Source of the DNA: Micrasema longulum
Lineage: Eukaryota; Arthropoda; Insecta; Trichoptera; Brachycentridae
Assembly: GCA_022494885.1 (NCBI GenBank)
Contig: JAGVSM010001341.1
Location: 62,001-126,000, forward strand
Length of the DNA stretch: 64,000 nt
Direction: 5' to 3'
Shown: positions 32,042 to 42,899 of the stretch, in pieces
Layout of the letters: every line of letters starts with the position of its first letter
Position numbering within the stretch: position 1 is the stretch's first letter
Notes under the pieces: generated by a model
What the model saw: only the letters and a program-made list of their open reading frames with translations
The model's database searches: none
Told to the model about the DNA's origin: nothing
Translations under genes and position numbers: made by a program

Positions 32042-32955
32042 CGGGTAAACGTTGTTTTACACCGGGGCTCAGTTCCAAGAGACTCCGGCGTAAAAAAAAA
32101 CGGCGTAAAATGAACACAAATATAATGGAAGATATGAGGTAAGGTTCCGTGTCAAAATTCTAAGAACAATCTAACAAGTTTATTTAAAATATATCCTTTA
32201 TATCGTCGTTGCACATCAAATATGGGCCATGTGACTCGAAGCACATTCTGAGAAAATCATCAAAATGCGACTTTTTGGCATAAAGTAATGAATATTTTAA
32301 ATATATATATTACTTTATTGAAAAACACTGTATTTTTCCTACTTCGTCCATACTCAGAAGTGATATTTTCGGTTTAGTTTTTAAAAGAAAAACATTTTTA
32401 TCGATTTTCTTAGAATGTCCTCCGAATCACATGACCCATATTTGATGTGCAATGACGATATATTCAAAATAAATTATAAATGTATTTAACAAATACAATT
32501 TAAATTCGTTTACAAAATAAATAATGATTTTTTATAATAAATGCTAACTCACCAGTTCGTCGGTACTAAATTTAACTCTCACACTCTTTTGAAAAAGCAT
32601 TCAATTTCATTTGCTTTGCTTGTTGCTTCACTTTTTGCAGAATCATAGCATAAACTACAAATATTTGAATATTCTTCTAATTTTAATAATGATAAAATAA
32701 TAAATATAATCATACCTTTTTATTTTTCTTAAAAACAAAATGAAAACTAGCTCGGGAACAATTTCACACACACAATAGGCTGCTCGCGTAAACGGTAATA
32801 GAATAAAACAACGTGTAAAAGTGTGTGTTTTTATTAGAATTGTGGCGCCTACTGTCGTCTGGTGTCGGCCGAACCGGAAAATCCCACACCGGCACCAACT
32901 GGCGTAATTGTATATTGGCGTTAATGGAACCGGCCCAAAACGACGTTTACCTGTG
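32042..32955. mobile_element. Tigger-like DNA element with nested foldback
   Basis: The left end GGGTAAACGTTGTTTTACAC CGGGG and the right end (complement of AGGTAAACGTCGTTTTGGGC CGG) form terminal inverted repeats, with a TA beside the left end. A third, solo copy of this terminus is at 57962-58042 (TTTTACGCCG ... CGACGTTTACCTG). Repeated GGCGTAAA words near each end are typical. No transposase frame survives. Confidence 0.6.
32180..32475. repeat. Palindromic MITE nested in the Tigger-like element
   Basis: ATATCGTCGTTGCACATCAA ... ACATTCTGAGAAAATC (32197-32261) is the inverse of 32401-32463 (GATTTTCTTAGAATGTCC ... TTTGATGTGCAATGACGATA). Arms are about 63 bases with roughly five mismatches and extend weakly outward. 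The loop is AT-rich. Confidence 0.8.
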
Positions 32956-33111
32956 TTTACAAATAAACCAAAATTATAGGTAATTTACAGATTCATAATT
33001 TACTATAAACAATGCACTTTAAAAGGGATTTTTATAATTAGTTTTATTAATCATCATTATCATCATTAAACATCACAGCCATACAAGGGTTAAACCAGCC
33101 GTGAAAAATAA

Positions 33112-33384
33112 TTCACCATCATCATTATCATTCCCTTTCCGCACCCAATGGTGCGTAGGGCACTGCATTGGTACACCAATCGCAGCGTTTCTTGATCATT
33201 TTTGTTACATTAAGGTAATTGGATCAGTGTTACGCTTCAGGAACCAGTCCAAGGACTATGAAATATTTTTAGGGGAAAAACATCCATTTAAATAAATATT
33301 TCATATCAACCATGTCGGGAATCGAACCCGAGATCTCTTTCATGGTAAGCAAACGCGCTGACTATTACACCACGAGGCCGACAA
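33112..33384 (-). mobile_element. Full-length SINE (family 2)
   Basis: Minus orientation: GTCGGCCTCGTGGTGTAATA (A box), GGGTTCGATTCCCGACATGG (B box), TATTTATTTAAATGGATG body, then the shared tail and a 3' end of CACCATTGGGTGCGGAAAGG GAATGATAATGATG. It is the most complete SINE in the window and shows the ATG/AATG repeat end of the shared tail. Confidence 0.88.
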
Positions 33385-33489
33385 ATCATTTCATTTTTTT
33401 CACTTATAAATTTATTGCAAAAAAATAATATACATACTTAATAACAGGGAATCTATATAAAATCAATTAATGTAAAATGAAAACGTGTG

Positions 33490-33555
33490 TTAAAGTGTTC
33501 TCTGTTTATGATAGTCTCCATCTTACATGGCACAGCCTGTTCTAAGATGGAGATT
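33490..33555. repeat. Short hairpin
   Basis: GTCTCCATCTTACATGG and CTAAGATGGAGAT pair as a stem of about 11 bases around a short loop. Function unknown. Confidence 0.5.
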
Positions 33556-33829
33556 TTTTATCTTTAGAGCGTAAGTAGTCCTATACTAATAAAACATTAA
33601 CATAAAAAAGAAAAACTAAAACTACTTAATTATAAATGCCTGGCTAATCAAATGTAAGAAATAAAAAATCATTATTATACAAATATAAAGTATATATATG
33701 TGCCAAGAATACATGTGACTTAAACATTAATAATATAGTATAATATATATTAAAACAAATATAAAGCAATGAAATACGTAAAAATATAAATAATATGTGT
33801 ACCAATTATATAAAGTCCTACGTTTATTG

Positions 33830-34070
33830 ATTTACACATATTTTTAAAAAAAATCTCTCGCTACACTATTTATACATGCCGTTATTTTTATTTTAAAATT
33901 TGTTTTACATTTTGAGTCTTTTATATTTGGCAATAAATCATGAAACATTTGTGGAGCAATTACATTGTATTGCTTTTTACCAAAAGCGGTTGATACAAAT
34001 GGGACAGTAGGGTTAATTTGTGTTGCTGAACGAGTGTTAGCTCTTTACATATTTGGACTAACTTATTCTT
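33830..34070 (-). mobile_element. LINE C-terminal fragment
   Basis: Minus-strand reading gives KQYNVIAPQMFHDLLPNIKD followed by NFKIKITACINSVARDFF, the terminal block of a non-LTR ORF (P..F..LP..I). Upstream codons are not recognisable. Confidence 0.45.
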
Positions 34071-34199
34071 CTCTCGTATGTGTAAACAAATTTCCTGTAA
34101 GACATCCAAAGAAAAATATTCCAGAAATAATAAGCCGTAGAAGCCGTACGGAGATTTTCGTGTTATAAAACTTTTTGAAACCGACGTAAACCCAGCTTT

Positions 34200-34520
34200 G
34201 GATTATCGAAATACTCTGCAGAATTTTTGCTAAATGCTTGAAATACATCCCCGGTGGTATGAAAGGAATGGCACGAAATTTTGTGAACGTCGCGGGAGAA
34301 ATGCGAAATATTTCAAGTGCCGCTGTACCCGGCCACGGTCTGTGGACGGACTAGAAATTTCAAGAGTAGCTCTTATCTCATTAAATTTTTTACCACTGAA
34401 ATCTGCTGCAGTTCGTCTTTAGAAGTCTCTCGTCGGCCACTTTTCCGGCGATATTTTGCACAGTCAAATTATTTCGGAAAAATAAAGTTTTTAATTGATT
34501 CAACGACCTTTAATAAATAA
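34200..34520. other. GC-richer stretch, unassigned
   Basis: 34230-34460 is clearly richer in GC than its surroundings and is open in two plus frames (62 and 67 codons). Neither product is recognisable and the frames overlap, so neither is called. Confidence 0.3.
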
Positions 34521-34529
34521 AAAGAGGAT

Positions 34530-35110
34530 ATAATGATGAATTCCACTGTTTTCTATTTTTTTTCTATAAGCGTACTATTTAACTAACAAAAAAAAAAATT
34601 TTTTTTTTGTGCGTTATTTACAAAGATATGATTTTTTAAAGTTACATATATCAAATACCGCGCCAAATGACAGTAATCAGTGTGTCACTTTTCAGTAGTG
34701 ACGTCATGAAACGGTTGGCGTTCTTCCTTTACTGACCGCGGTAAGTTGTATTTCTCCAGCCAATAACAAAACTGACAAGAATCTATGGAATATTGCTTTG
34801 ATAACTTCATTTAGTTGATCGTAATTTGCTCATTTCTCTGTAATGGTTGTTTTTACGAACGTTTCGATTTAGAAAAACCTAGAAAGTTGATATAATCTCT
34901 GGTTGAAAAAAGAGTATAATGAAAATGATACTCTTTTTTTTCTATGGTCAAAACGTTCCTTACAAGGTGCGGGGGATTTAAAGCGGAAACCGGAAATACT
35001 GAACGTAGATATAAGGAGTGACGTCATTATTTACGATTTTTAAATGAATACTATTTTTAACATTTTTTATTATTTTTGCGTGCGTTTTTAAGATATTTCA
35101 TCCCACTCCA
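34530..35110. other. AT-rich stretch with TGACGTCA motifs and a hairpin
   Basis: TGACGTCA lies at 34699-34706 and 35019-35026. 34907-34941 is a perfect short hairpin (AAAAAAGAGTAT, 10-base loop, ATACTCTTTTTT). Possibly one or two old MITEs; no gene. Confidence 0.45.
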
Positions 35111-35309
35111 AAATTTTTAAATATTCACATGTACACGAAAACGTTTTTAAAATTTAATTCAATAATTATTTTGTTTTATTTGACCAACAAGCGCTTTCCC
35201 CTAAATCTTTCGTCTTTAGGAGTGTTGAATCGTTAACAACATTTTTAACAGATATCATTTTTACTAACAATTTATTGGCAAATCAAACACATTTTTTTTA
35301 CGTAAGAAA

Positions 35310-35565
35310 TTACAACAGGGATGGAGAATACCTTAAAGAAGAGAATATGGAAGTCTAAGCATTTACAAGGCTTATGATCTGTCACTGACTGGTTTAAGTG
35401 ACCACTTTACACACAGTTTAACATTCACCATTTTGCCTATGTTTGAACTTCCATATTTGTTGCTATAAGTGAAGTTAAATAGCTGAAACCTATAATGTTG
35501 TGAAGATATTCATCTGACTAAATTATTTCACATACAAGGCAACGATTGAAAATAATAAGAAATGT
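35310..35565 (+). repeat. M1 repeat, near-complete core
   Basis: TTACAACAGGGATGGAGAAT, AAGTCTAAGCATTTACAAGG, TTATGATCTGTCACTGACTG, AACATTCACCATTTTGCCT and ATACAAGGCAACGATTG follow the M1 order in plus orientation. Confidence 0.8.
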
Positions 35566-35784
35566 TTAATTGTTTCTAAAATAACATTTTAAAAACAATG
35601 TGAACAAAACCCGTGGCTACCCCCCCAATTCTTTTTCTCCCATTTTTTCTTGAGTTTTCTATTTAAAAGCGTATGCGTATGGAGTCTGCAATATCAAAAT
35701 ATAAATTCATATAAATTCAATAGAATCTGTTAAAAAAAAGTTCTCAAAGTACCTTTTGTAAAAGTTACAAATTTCTAACCCACT

Positions 35785-36345
35785 TTCAAATTCAAATTAC
35801 AAGCAACTTCTAACTCTTTTTCATTTTAATTCTCTGATAAAACGCCGCGTTGTTTTCGATTTAAAATTTCTGTATAAAATATTAAACTACAAAGTAGATA
35901 CTAACCTCCTAAATAAAATACAAATAAATGCGGGATTGAGAACACTCAGACATCGGGAGATATTTAAACTGCCTTTGTTTTCAAATAATGCTACATACCA
36001 CACACCTATGGCCCGCATGTGTCGGGAATATAATATATACTGCCAAACAATAAAATTGACATTTTTCATGATACTCTCTCAGCTTTTGCGAATAATCTCT
36101 TAGGAATAAATCTTATTCAATAAGTACACACGTACAACTTATTTTTTATTGCATTGTATCCTGTATAAAAAAAATAAATTAAAAATATGTATTACAACTT
36201 AATGTATCAATCTATTTTGTGTAATTCTATAATTGAAGATATATATGCATGTAAAATTGTATTGACGAATGCTTTCAAATTGTATGTTTTCTGGTATGTA
36301 TCTTTGTTGAATTACCTAATAAAAAAAATAATAAAATAAAATAAA
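35785..36345 (+). mobile_element. Jockey-like LINE C-terminus and tail
   Basis: An open plus frame reads RRVVFDLKFLYKILNYKVD, LLNKIQINAGLRTLRHREI and FSNNATYHTPMARMCREYN, the Jockey-type C-terminal block. It starts without an ATG (5' truncation) and runs past 100 codons to 36100. The 3' UTR ends CCTAATAAAAAAAATAATAA near 36345. Confidence 0.75.
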
Positions 36346-36354
36346 AAAAATTAA

Positions 36355-36928
36355 AGGATTTTAATCAAATCAATTTTATATCCATTATTAAGAGAATTTT
36401 TAAAAATGAAATTTAATTCATTTTCGAAGTTGAGTTTAGAAAGAGAAACATTTATTAAACGATGCAACATTGAATGGAATGCGTAATGTTTTTGGGAAGT
36501 AGAGTGGGGTGGTTGGATGAGTTATCAATGACGTTATCCGTGTAAGTTGGTTTTCGGAAAATGTTAAATTCTTTTTGATTACTGATGTTCGTTAATATAA
36601 AATCTAAAATATTTAATTTATCTTCTTTTTGGACTTCTAAGGTGAATTCATCAAAAGTATTTATAAAATTAAGAAATGAAGTTAATTGACATTCTGTTCC
36701 AGTTCAAATACAAAAAACACCATCAACATAGCGTACTGATAAAAATACATTTTTAATTAAAATATAATTAGAGTTGAATATTTTAATCTCAATGTTATCT
36801 AACAGCATATATGCAACTAAAAGGCTTGTTAGACTTCTTATCGCTAGTCCTGAAGTTTGGTTGTAATATTTATTATTAAATGGGAAATAATTTTGATTTA
36901 TGCAAATGTTAAACAAACGACTCAAATC
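36355..36928 (-). pseudogene. Penelope-like element reverse transcriptase fragment
   Basis: The minus strand from 36925 reads INQNYFPFNNKYYNQTSGLA, then a degraded RSLTSLL where GSP.SP is usual, AYMLLDNIEIKIFNSN, and RYVDGVFCI where the RT signature YVDD has become YVDG. After one TGA in place of Trp the same frame continues LTSFLNFINTFDEFTLEVQK, LNILDFILTNISNQKEFNIF and RKPTYTDNVIDNSSNHP; a frameshift then leads to HSMLHRLINVSLSKLNFEN. FN...Y.Q..GLA, TYTD and SN HP are diagnostic of Penelope-like RTs. The GIY-YIG endonuclease is not present. Confidence 0.85.
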
Positions 36929-36934
36929 ACGATT

Positions 36935-37015
36935 TCAATGTTGATGGCTGCAGAAATAGAGGAAGTTAAAGAAAGACATGGCACGATGCCAAATTCAACA
37001 AACACTTGATGAAAA
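36935..37015 (+). mobile_element. Small RT C-terminal fragment
   Basis: DGCRNRGS, a stop, and RKTWHDAKFNK in the plus frame match DGCRNRGRPSKTWHDE of the minus-strand element at 45106-45540, so this is a short piece of the same family. Confidence 0.6.
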
Positions 37016-37152
37016 TTCTTGTTCTCAGAGGTGGTGGTCAGTGCTATGCATGCTGCGGAAGGCGAGAGTTAACATTTTAAATCTTCCCCTCCAAGCCCAG
37101 ATCCGTAAAGTATCGGGCAATTAGGCAGAGGGCGAGCTTTTTAACATACTGA

Positions 37153-37251
37153 GGGCTGGTATTCCGAACGCAATTATAGCGCGGTATAACGCGTTTGTAC
37201 GTACTAAATACGCGTTACAGCACGCTGTAAATACGTTCGGAATACCAACCC
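37153..37251. mobile_element. 99-bp near-perfect palindromic MITE
   Basis: GGGCTGGTATTCCGAACG at the left end and CGTTCGGAATACCAACCC at the right end are complementary except for one base, and pairing continues inward (ATAGCGCGGTATAACGCG / its complement) to a centre of GTACGTAC at 37197-37204. It sits immediately beside an R1/I-type LINE C-terminus. No clear target-site duplication was found. Confidence 0.8.
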
Positions 37252-37455
37252 AGGTTTGACCAGTGGTCCCCCAAGGATGAGGCTCCTATTATAATACAAA
37301 GCAGCATACTCCCAAAGAATGTGTATAGGTGTTTCCTCGCAGAACCTACATCTAGAAGTTTCGGAAAGGTTCATTCTAGCGAGGTGTTTGTTCAATCTAC
37401 AGTGCCCTGTAAGGGCTGTAGGGATAATTCTCACTTAATTTTGTCTGAGCTATAT
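37252..37455 (-). pseudogene. R1/I-type LINE C-terminus
   Basis: The minus frame reads IPTALTGHCRLNKHLARMNL followed by CRFCEETPIHILWEYAAL and ILGGPLVKPG. The LTGHC..L..HL.RM and C-x2-C...H elements are typical of the end of R1/LOA/I-type ORF2, downstream of RNase H. The final zinc-ligand cysteine is replaced by tyrosine (EYAAL in place of EC.AL). The frame then runs into the MITE. Confidence 0.75.
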
Positions 37456-37736
37456 TAAGTCGAAGGCAAACTTTTGCGAGTTAGAATGATGGACATGTCA
37501 AAAGTTGTAATAATCGACGCGCGAGCGTGAAAAGAGATATAGATGTAGAGCAACCTAGATCTGTAATAAAATACAGAGTGATATAGCGTTCTATCCTCAC
37601 TGCTTACCCTTACGGGAAAACGGCGTAATGGTGTGTTTGTTTGTTATTTGTTTGAGTGAGTTTTGTTTCTTTGAAAGTTTGTATAAGAGATGCTTTTGAT
37701 ATTTTATATGTCTGTTTAATTTTCATACGAGTTATT

Positions 37737-38030
37737 TATTTATTTACGGTTCCATGAACCTTTTACATAATTACAGTAAAACCAGTAAAAAAAATATAAC
37801 AAAAAATAACATAATATTAAAAAATAACAAAAACATTGAGAAAAGAATACAACGGTAAACAGTATTTATGTATAAAAAAGAAATATTACATCTGTAACAA
37901 ATAAAAATATTAACATTTATATAAAAAAGGTAAATAAAAGAAAATAGCAGTTTTTAAAAAAAAAAGAACAGAAGAAAAATAAAGTGTTTTAAGAGAAGAG
38001 TTAAAAGTTCACTTCATGGTTTAATACAAA
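37737..38030 (-). mobile_element. LINE 3' UTR
   Basis: TTATTTATTTACGGTTCCAT GAACCTTTTACATAATTACA matches the plus-strand tail at 19685-19815 in reverse, and the A-rich body (GAAAATAGCAGTTTTTAAAA) matches 19140-19220. Confidence 0.65.
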
Positions 38031-38299
38031 TATTAATATTAAACAATAATACATTTAAAAAATAATTATTCACACAAGAGTAAAGAGTTAAAACAAAAGT
38101 GAAGAACTAATAATTATTTATATTTTTAATTGTTAATTATTTTTCAAACACAGGACTTGATCATCATTGTGTCGTATATCATCCTTTTTTTCTGATTAAT
38201 TTATACTTTGTACTAGTCATACGTCTGGTTGAGCATTGCACTATCCGTCCAATCAAGCTGGAATAAAAATCATTTTTATACAACAATGTTTTAGTACCT

Positions 38300-38400
38300 A
38301 TGTGCAAATGTTTGCAGACTGGCTGGATTTTGGATTCGTGGATTCCCTTCTTAAAAGTGTTTTCCCTCTCTGTTGCAACAAATTTAAATAATTTTTATTG
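38300..38400 (-). repeat. M1 edge fragment
   Basis: TTTGCAGACTGGCTGGATTT and TTTTCCCTCTCTGTTGCAAC are the two outer M1 phrases joined without the core. Confidence 0.65.
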
Positions 38401-38774
38401 TTAATACCTAAAAAATATTCAGAAACTCATATAAAATGATTTTATTTTAAATTTTTTCCTTTTTAAAAACTATGGTGGAAAAGAGATGCATTCAAATACA
38501 AACAGATCACATATTTCATTAAAAGTTTTGGAAAGATTTTTGCATCATTTCCGGTAAGTCCGCCATTACAAAGTATCTCCAATAGACTTTATGTGGGAAA
38601 AGTTTTCTCCCGAACGGATATGACCACCCCTTTACTTCAAAACTAATATTTTGAAAGACTTTTGTGTACGTTGATATTCCCAGTGAAGAGATTTTATTGC
38701 ATTTTATGACTCGATTCGTACTTTATCAAAGTAATAAAAATAAAAGGAAAAACTGGTTTTTAAATATGAAAATA

Positions 38775-39175
38775 TAGCAATTTATTGCAACAGAGAGAGG
38801 GAAAAAATCTGTAATGGAATTCTAGGCATTAACAGGGCTCATGATCTGTTATTGGCAGATTTAAGTGACCATTTATACATCTTTTTTTCTTCATCCAATT
38901 TTTTGACTTTGGTGATGTAAAATGCGAAATTCACAATTTTGCCCATATTTTAACATCCTTGCTTTCTCAACTCTTCACAAAAGTCAGAAAACGGAAAGGT
39001 TGAGGAAATAATATAAACTTAAACACAGGCAGAATGGTTGATGTTACACAACGAGTAAAGTGACCACTTAAATCAGCCAATGACAAGTCATAAGCCCAGT
39101 AAATGCTTAGACTTCCATATGTTCTTTTTGAAAATGTTTTACCTCTCTGCTACAATATTTTGTTAATTTTTTTAT
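38775..39175. repeat. M1 hairpin (head-to-head copies)
   Basis: A plus copy starts TTATTGCAACAGAGAGAGGG ... AGGCATTAACAGGGCTCATG, and a minus copy ends AAATCAGCCAATGACAAGTC ... CCAGTAAATGCTTAGACTTC ... CCTCTCTGCTACAATA. The outer parts (38780-38880 and 39050-39165) pair as an imperfect stem. Confidence 0.75.
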
Positions 39176-39179
39176 TTAT

Positions 39180-41330
39180 TAGATTTTACCCACGACTTCA
39201 TTCGGGTGGTATTAAGGATAAATTAGTTACATAATTATTTAGTTTTGTTGCTAAGCAACAACAATTTTCGAGATGGAATGATATATTTTTTCGGAATAAA
39301 AAGTAGTCAAGTTGGTCCTCCAACTCGAAAATTCGACGATCCGTTAGTCAATACTGTATAATACAACGGTTGTTCGTGAAGGATCGATAAACAAAATTTT
39401 ATTTGAAGACTGACCTCGTTTACCCGAAAATACATTCTCAAACCCGCGATCCTCAATTCACAAAACCATTCGCCACCGGCTAGGCTACATCACTAAAGAA
39501 TGACAGGAATCACACGGCTCCAAGTTTACTTCATAAAATACAGAAATATATCAGAGACAAAATATTTTAAATGAAAACATCTTCCTTACAGTATGTGAAT
39601 TTATTGTTTAATGAAAAGATTTATACATTTATTTGTATCTAATTTAAGTTTTTACCAGAATCCATTAAATATGCTAAATGAACCATGATTATTTACAAAC
39701 ATTATTATTAATAATATAATCCATTCAAAATTGCAATATAAAATATTAATTTTTCAAATTTAAATTCAAAGTTGCTGATTTCACCAAAATTTGGCATCAA
39801 TAAAAAAGATGGCGACGCGTAGAAAACGGAATCTTGAAAAAAAGACATCTTGGCCAGTTTCTTCAATGATCTTGAGTGTTCCATTTAAGGTCATGAGCCA
39901 TCTGGTTGGATTTGACATCAGGTCCAGTAATTGATGCTCCAATTCAAAACCATAACTTTATCCCCAGAAAGTTCTCAGAAAATACATACATGAAAGTTTC
40001 TTGATTCGTTTATTTGTCCGTAGATATAATCAATGTTTTGCCTTTTTTAATAATGTGCAATGATAAATTTAAGGATACGATTAAAATCCTGATCCTGAAT
40101 TATTCAAACTGAATCAATCTGTCTACCAAAATGTGGCGCTGGCCGTGTAACATTTTTACATCGAAAATAGGTTAAAATATAAATAATTGGTTAAAATATA
40201 TGGAAAAGAGACTGTGAATTTCAATCGAAGATAAAAGGGATGTATAGAGACACTGGTTTAGTATGGATAAAAGTAATTTAAAGCACTTACACTCAAGGTA
40301 GCCCCCTTTTTGAAGATCGCTTACGCGATCGCACCAGCTCGGTTCACATTGTGTCACGGAAGATAGCTTAGAAAAGAACTGTACTGGTAAATGCGTTCGC
40401 CACAGATAAAATCACAAAGATTGGTTACAATATTCTCTGTGACGATTAGCAAACGTAATCCGTTACAATACTCACTTTTAGTTTTTCCGTGGGAGTGAGG
40501 TATTTTTTTCGGCATGAAAAGTAGTATATGACACTTGTCAGCTCGCCGATTATACTCAAACGAAAGAAACACAAACAGAAAAAAACACTTTACAATTTAC
40601 AATATAACAAAGTTTGGATTTTCACTTGTTTGCGATTGAAATTTATATTATGTACTTATATGAACGCACAGACAGGCATTCTTTTAACCTTTCCTTAAAA
40701 TGATTTTATTGTACTCTTTCCCGTATTATTATTTATAATGAACCACTAACCAAAGTCTGGTACTATGAAAATGAATACAGATTCGTTGTTTTCGTAAAAC
40801 ATGTATTTTACCAACCTTTACCTTCATTCTTGGCATGTTTATGTAGTATATTGTTGGAATATTTACCCGAAATCTGAATTTGGTAGTTATATGGTCTACC
40901 CATACAGACAGGGCGGGCGCACTCATATATAAGGAATTTGAATGCCTGAGGCTAACACTAGAAAAGGCCATTTTACAAGAAAATGAAAATTCTTTTAAAG
41001 CTTTGTAACGTCTAAGAGTTGAGAAAAAGACCGCAGGGAGCTTTTCTTGTAGAATATTTCATGTACCGAAGCTTTTGATACAAAATTAAATGATACGTAT
41101 GAGTTGTTAATTTATTTTTTGTATAGGTAAAAACACAATTTGCAGAACTTGCGAGTTTTTTTTATGAATGATTTTTGTACGTATAATGTTTGTGGTTTGT
41201 CTGTTACACATTGCTACAATTTTTCATTTATTTGTTTTATGCTTGCTTTTTTATTTTTTATCGGTTTTCATTATTTTATTTTGAAATTTGAAATAAGGCA
41301 CACATAAACATATTATTATGTGTGCTCTAA
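39180..41330. other. Largely unassigned stretch
   Basis: 39190-39225 (TACCCACGACTTCATTCGGG) resembles the CCCGCGGCTTCG word of widespread insect repeats. Minus frames of 61, 72 and 80 codons at 40172-40971 show no motif. 40270-40350 is GC-richer. I see no gene I can support. Confidence 0.35.
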
Positions 41331-41335
41331 TAATA

Positions 41336-41640
41336 ATAATGATCATGTCCAATAAATTTAATCCCAGTCAGAGAAGAATTCACTTCCCCCCTTTCTCAAT
41401 CCAATAAAGTGCGTATTAAGTACTTCTGGATTACCTTCTTTCAGAACAAAGATGCTAAGGCTTTCAGATTACAGAACGCTCCTTCGGGCAGTTTTTCTCG
41501 TTCAGCAACGAGCAACTTTTCAGTGTATGTGGGCGCCGCCGAGGAGACTTATTTCCTCAGATGTGGTGTGTGGTATGTGGTGGGCAAGCTGCTCAGGATT
41601 CGCGACGTCGACGCTAACAAGTTGGACTAGTCAGTAGTGT
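41336..41640 (+). repeat. Dispersed repeat shared with 60045-60185, plus GC-rich frame
   Basis: 41336-41475 matches 60045-60180 (GATCATGTCCAATAAATTTA ... AGTACTTCTGGATTACCTTC ... GATGCTAAGGCTTTCAGATT). Beyond the match the sequence is GC-rich and open in two plus frames up to 41630 and 41637. The translated halves are not recognisable. Confidence 0.45.
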
Positions 41641-42034
41641 TGCCGGTGGAATGCAACTGGGCGTTCGAAGCATTTTAAAGAATTACACCCCCAGCAAGAT
41701 GTGACTCACTGCGAGCCTACTGGCAGTTTGAACCCCGAAAAAATGTTAAAATAAATAAAAATGTGAAATTAAAAAAATAAAGAAAGAAAAAATAAAGAAA
41801 AAGTAATAATGAACATATGTAAAAGCAAATAATGTATAAAAATACTAAAATAACTTTAGGTTTTATTATAACATCTAAGAAATGAGAAAAAAAAACTCAA
41901 TAGTCTCTATATTGTAAGCCTATTAATATGAAATTCCTCAAGACTTGTAGGACGCATATTTTTAAAAATTTTATGTGGAAATATATTTTATTTTTTGTTT
42001 AGTTTGAATTTTTTCGTTTGAATAATAAATAATT

Positions 42035-42385
42035 GAACAATGTTCGAGTATGTCCAAATGCTTGCAGACTGGCTGGATTTCCTCCCTAGGGAGTGATTCA
42101 TATATAAATTTATTCTAACAAAGGGGAAAACATTTTTGAGAAGGGAATATGGAAGTCTTGGCATTTACAAGGCTTATGACCTGTCATTGGGCTGTTTAAG
42201 TGACTACTTTACACACTGTGTAACATTTACCATTCTGCTCGTGTTTGAACATCCGCATTTCCTCAACTCTTCCATCTGTTGACTTTTGTGAATTAAAAGA
42301 GCTGAAACCTTTATCACGTGGGTGTAAAGTGGCTAGACTTCCATATTCCCTTCTCAAAAATGTTTTCCCTATGTTGAAAATAAAT
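42035..42385. repeat. M1 copy with reversed end
   Basis: Edge phrase GCTTGCAGACTGGCTGGATTT, CCTCCCTAGGGAGT, then the plus core (GGAAGTCTTGGCATTTACAA ... TTATGACCTGTCATTGGG ... CATTTACCATTCTGC ... TTATCACGTGGGTGT), and then a reversed end, GACTTCCATATTCCCTTCTC AAAAATGTTTTCCCT. It is a partly duplicated foldback. Confidence 0.8.
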
Positions 42386-42704
42386 GAAAAATTAATAATT
42401 GTTTTAAAGGTTAAATAAAGTATGTCCATTTAAGAAGTCAAATAGCAAACAAGTTAAAATTAAATTCCATTGACATAACAACTTGGTTTTTACTTAAAAG
42501 TATGTAATTATAACAAAAAATTAGACGTGTATAAATAAGTTAACGCTGTTTGAAATTATTTACAAAGAAAGTGCTTTAAAACTGAATATTAAGAACTAGT
42601 TGCACCAAAATTTGTGATTTTATACACCACTTAACATAAAGGTATATAAACTTTCGCGGAAATTTTTATGTAATAATATTTCTAAGTAACAAAATTATTG
42701 TAAA

Positions 42705-42895
42705 TTTGTTACAACAGAGAGGAAAAAGATTTTCGAGAAGAGGATATGGAAGTCTAGGCATTTACAGGGATTATGACCTATCGTTGATTGGTTTAAGTGG
42801 CCACTTTACACACTGTGTAAGATTCACCATTCTACAAATTTAGATCTAAATAACTCTTTAGGGAGGAAATCCAGTCAGCCTGCAAAGATTTATTT
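42705..42895. repeat. M1 copy, truncated
   Basis: ACAACAGAGAGGAAAAAGAT through AAGTGGCCACTTTACACACT to CATTCTACAAATTT in plus orientation, then the edge GGAGGAAATCCAGTCAGCCT in minus orientation. Confidence 0.75.
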
Positions 42896-42899
42896 TGAA

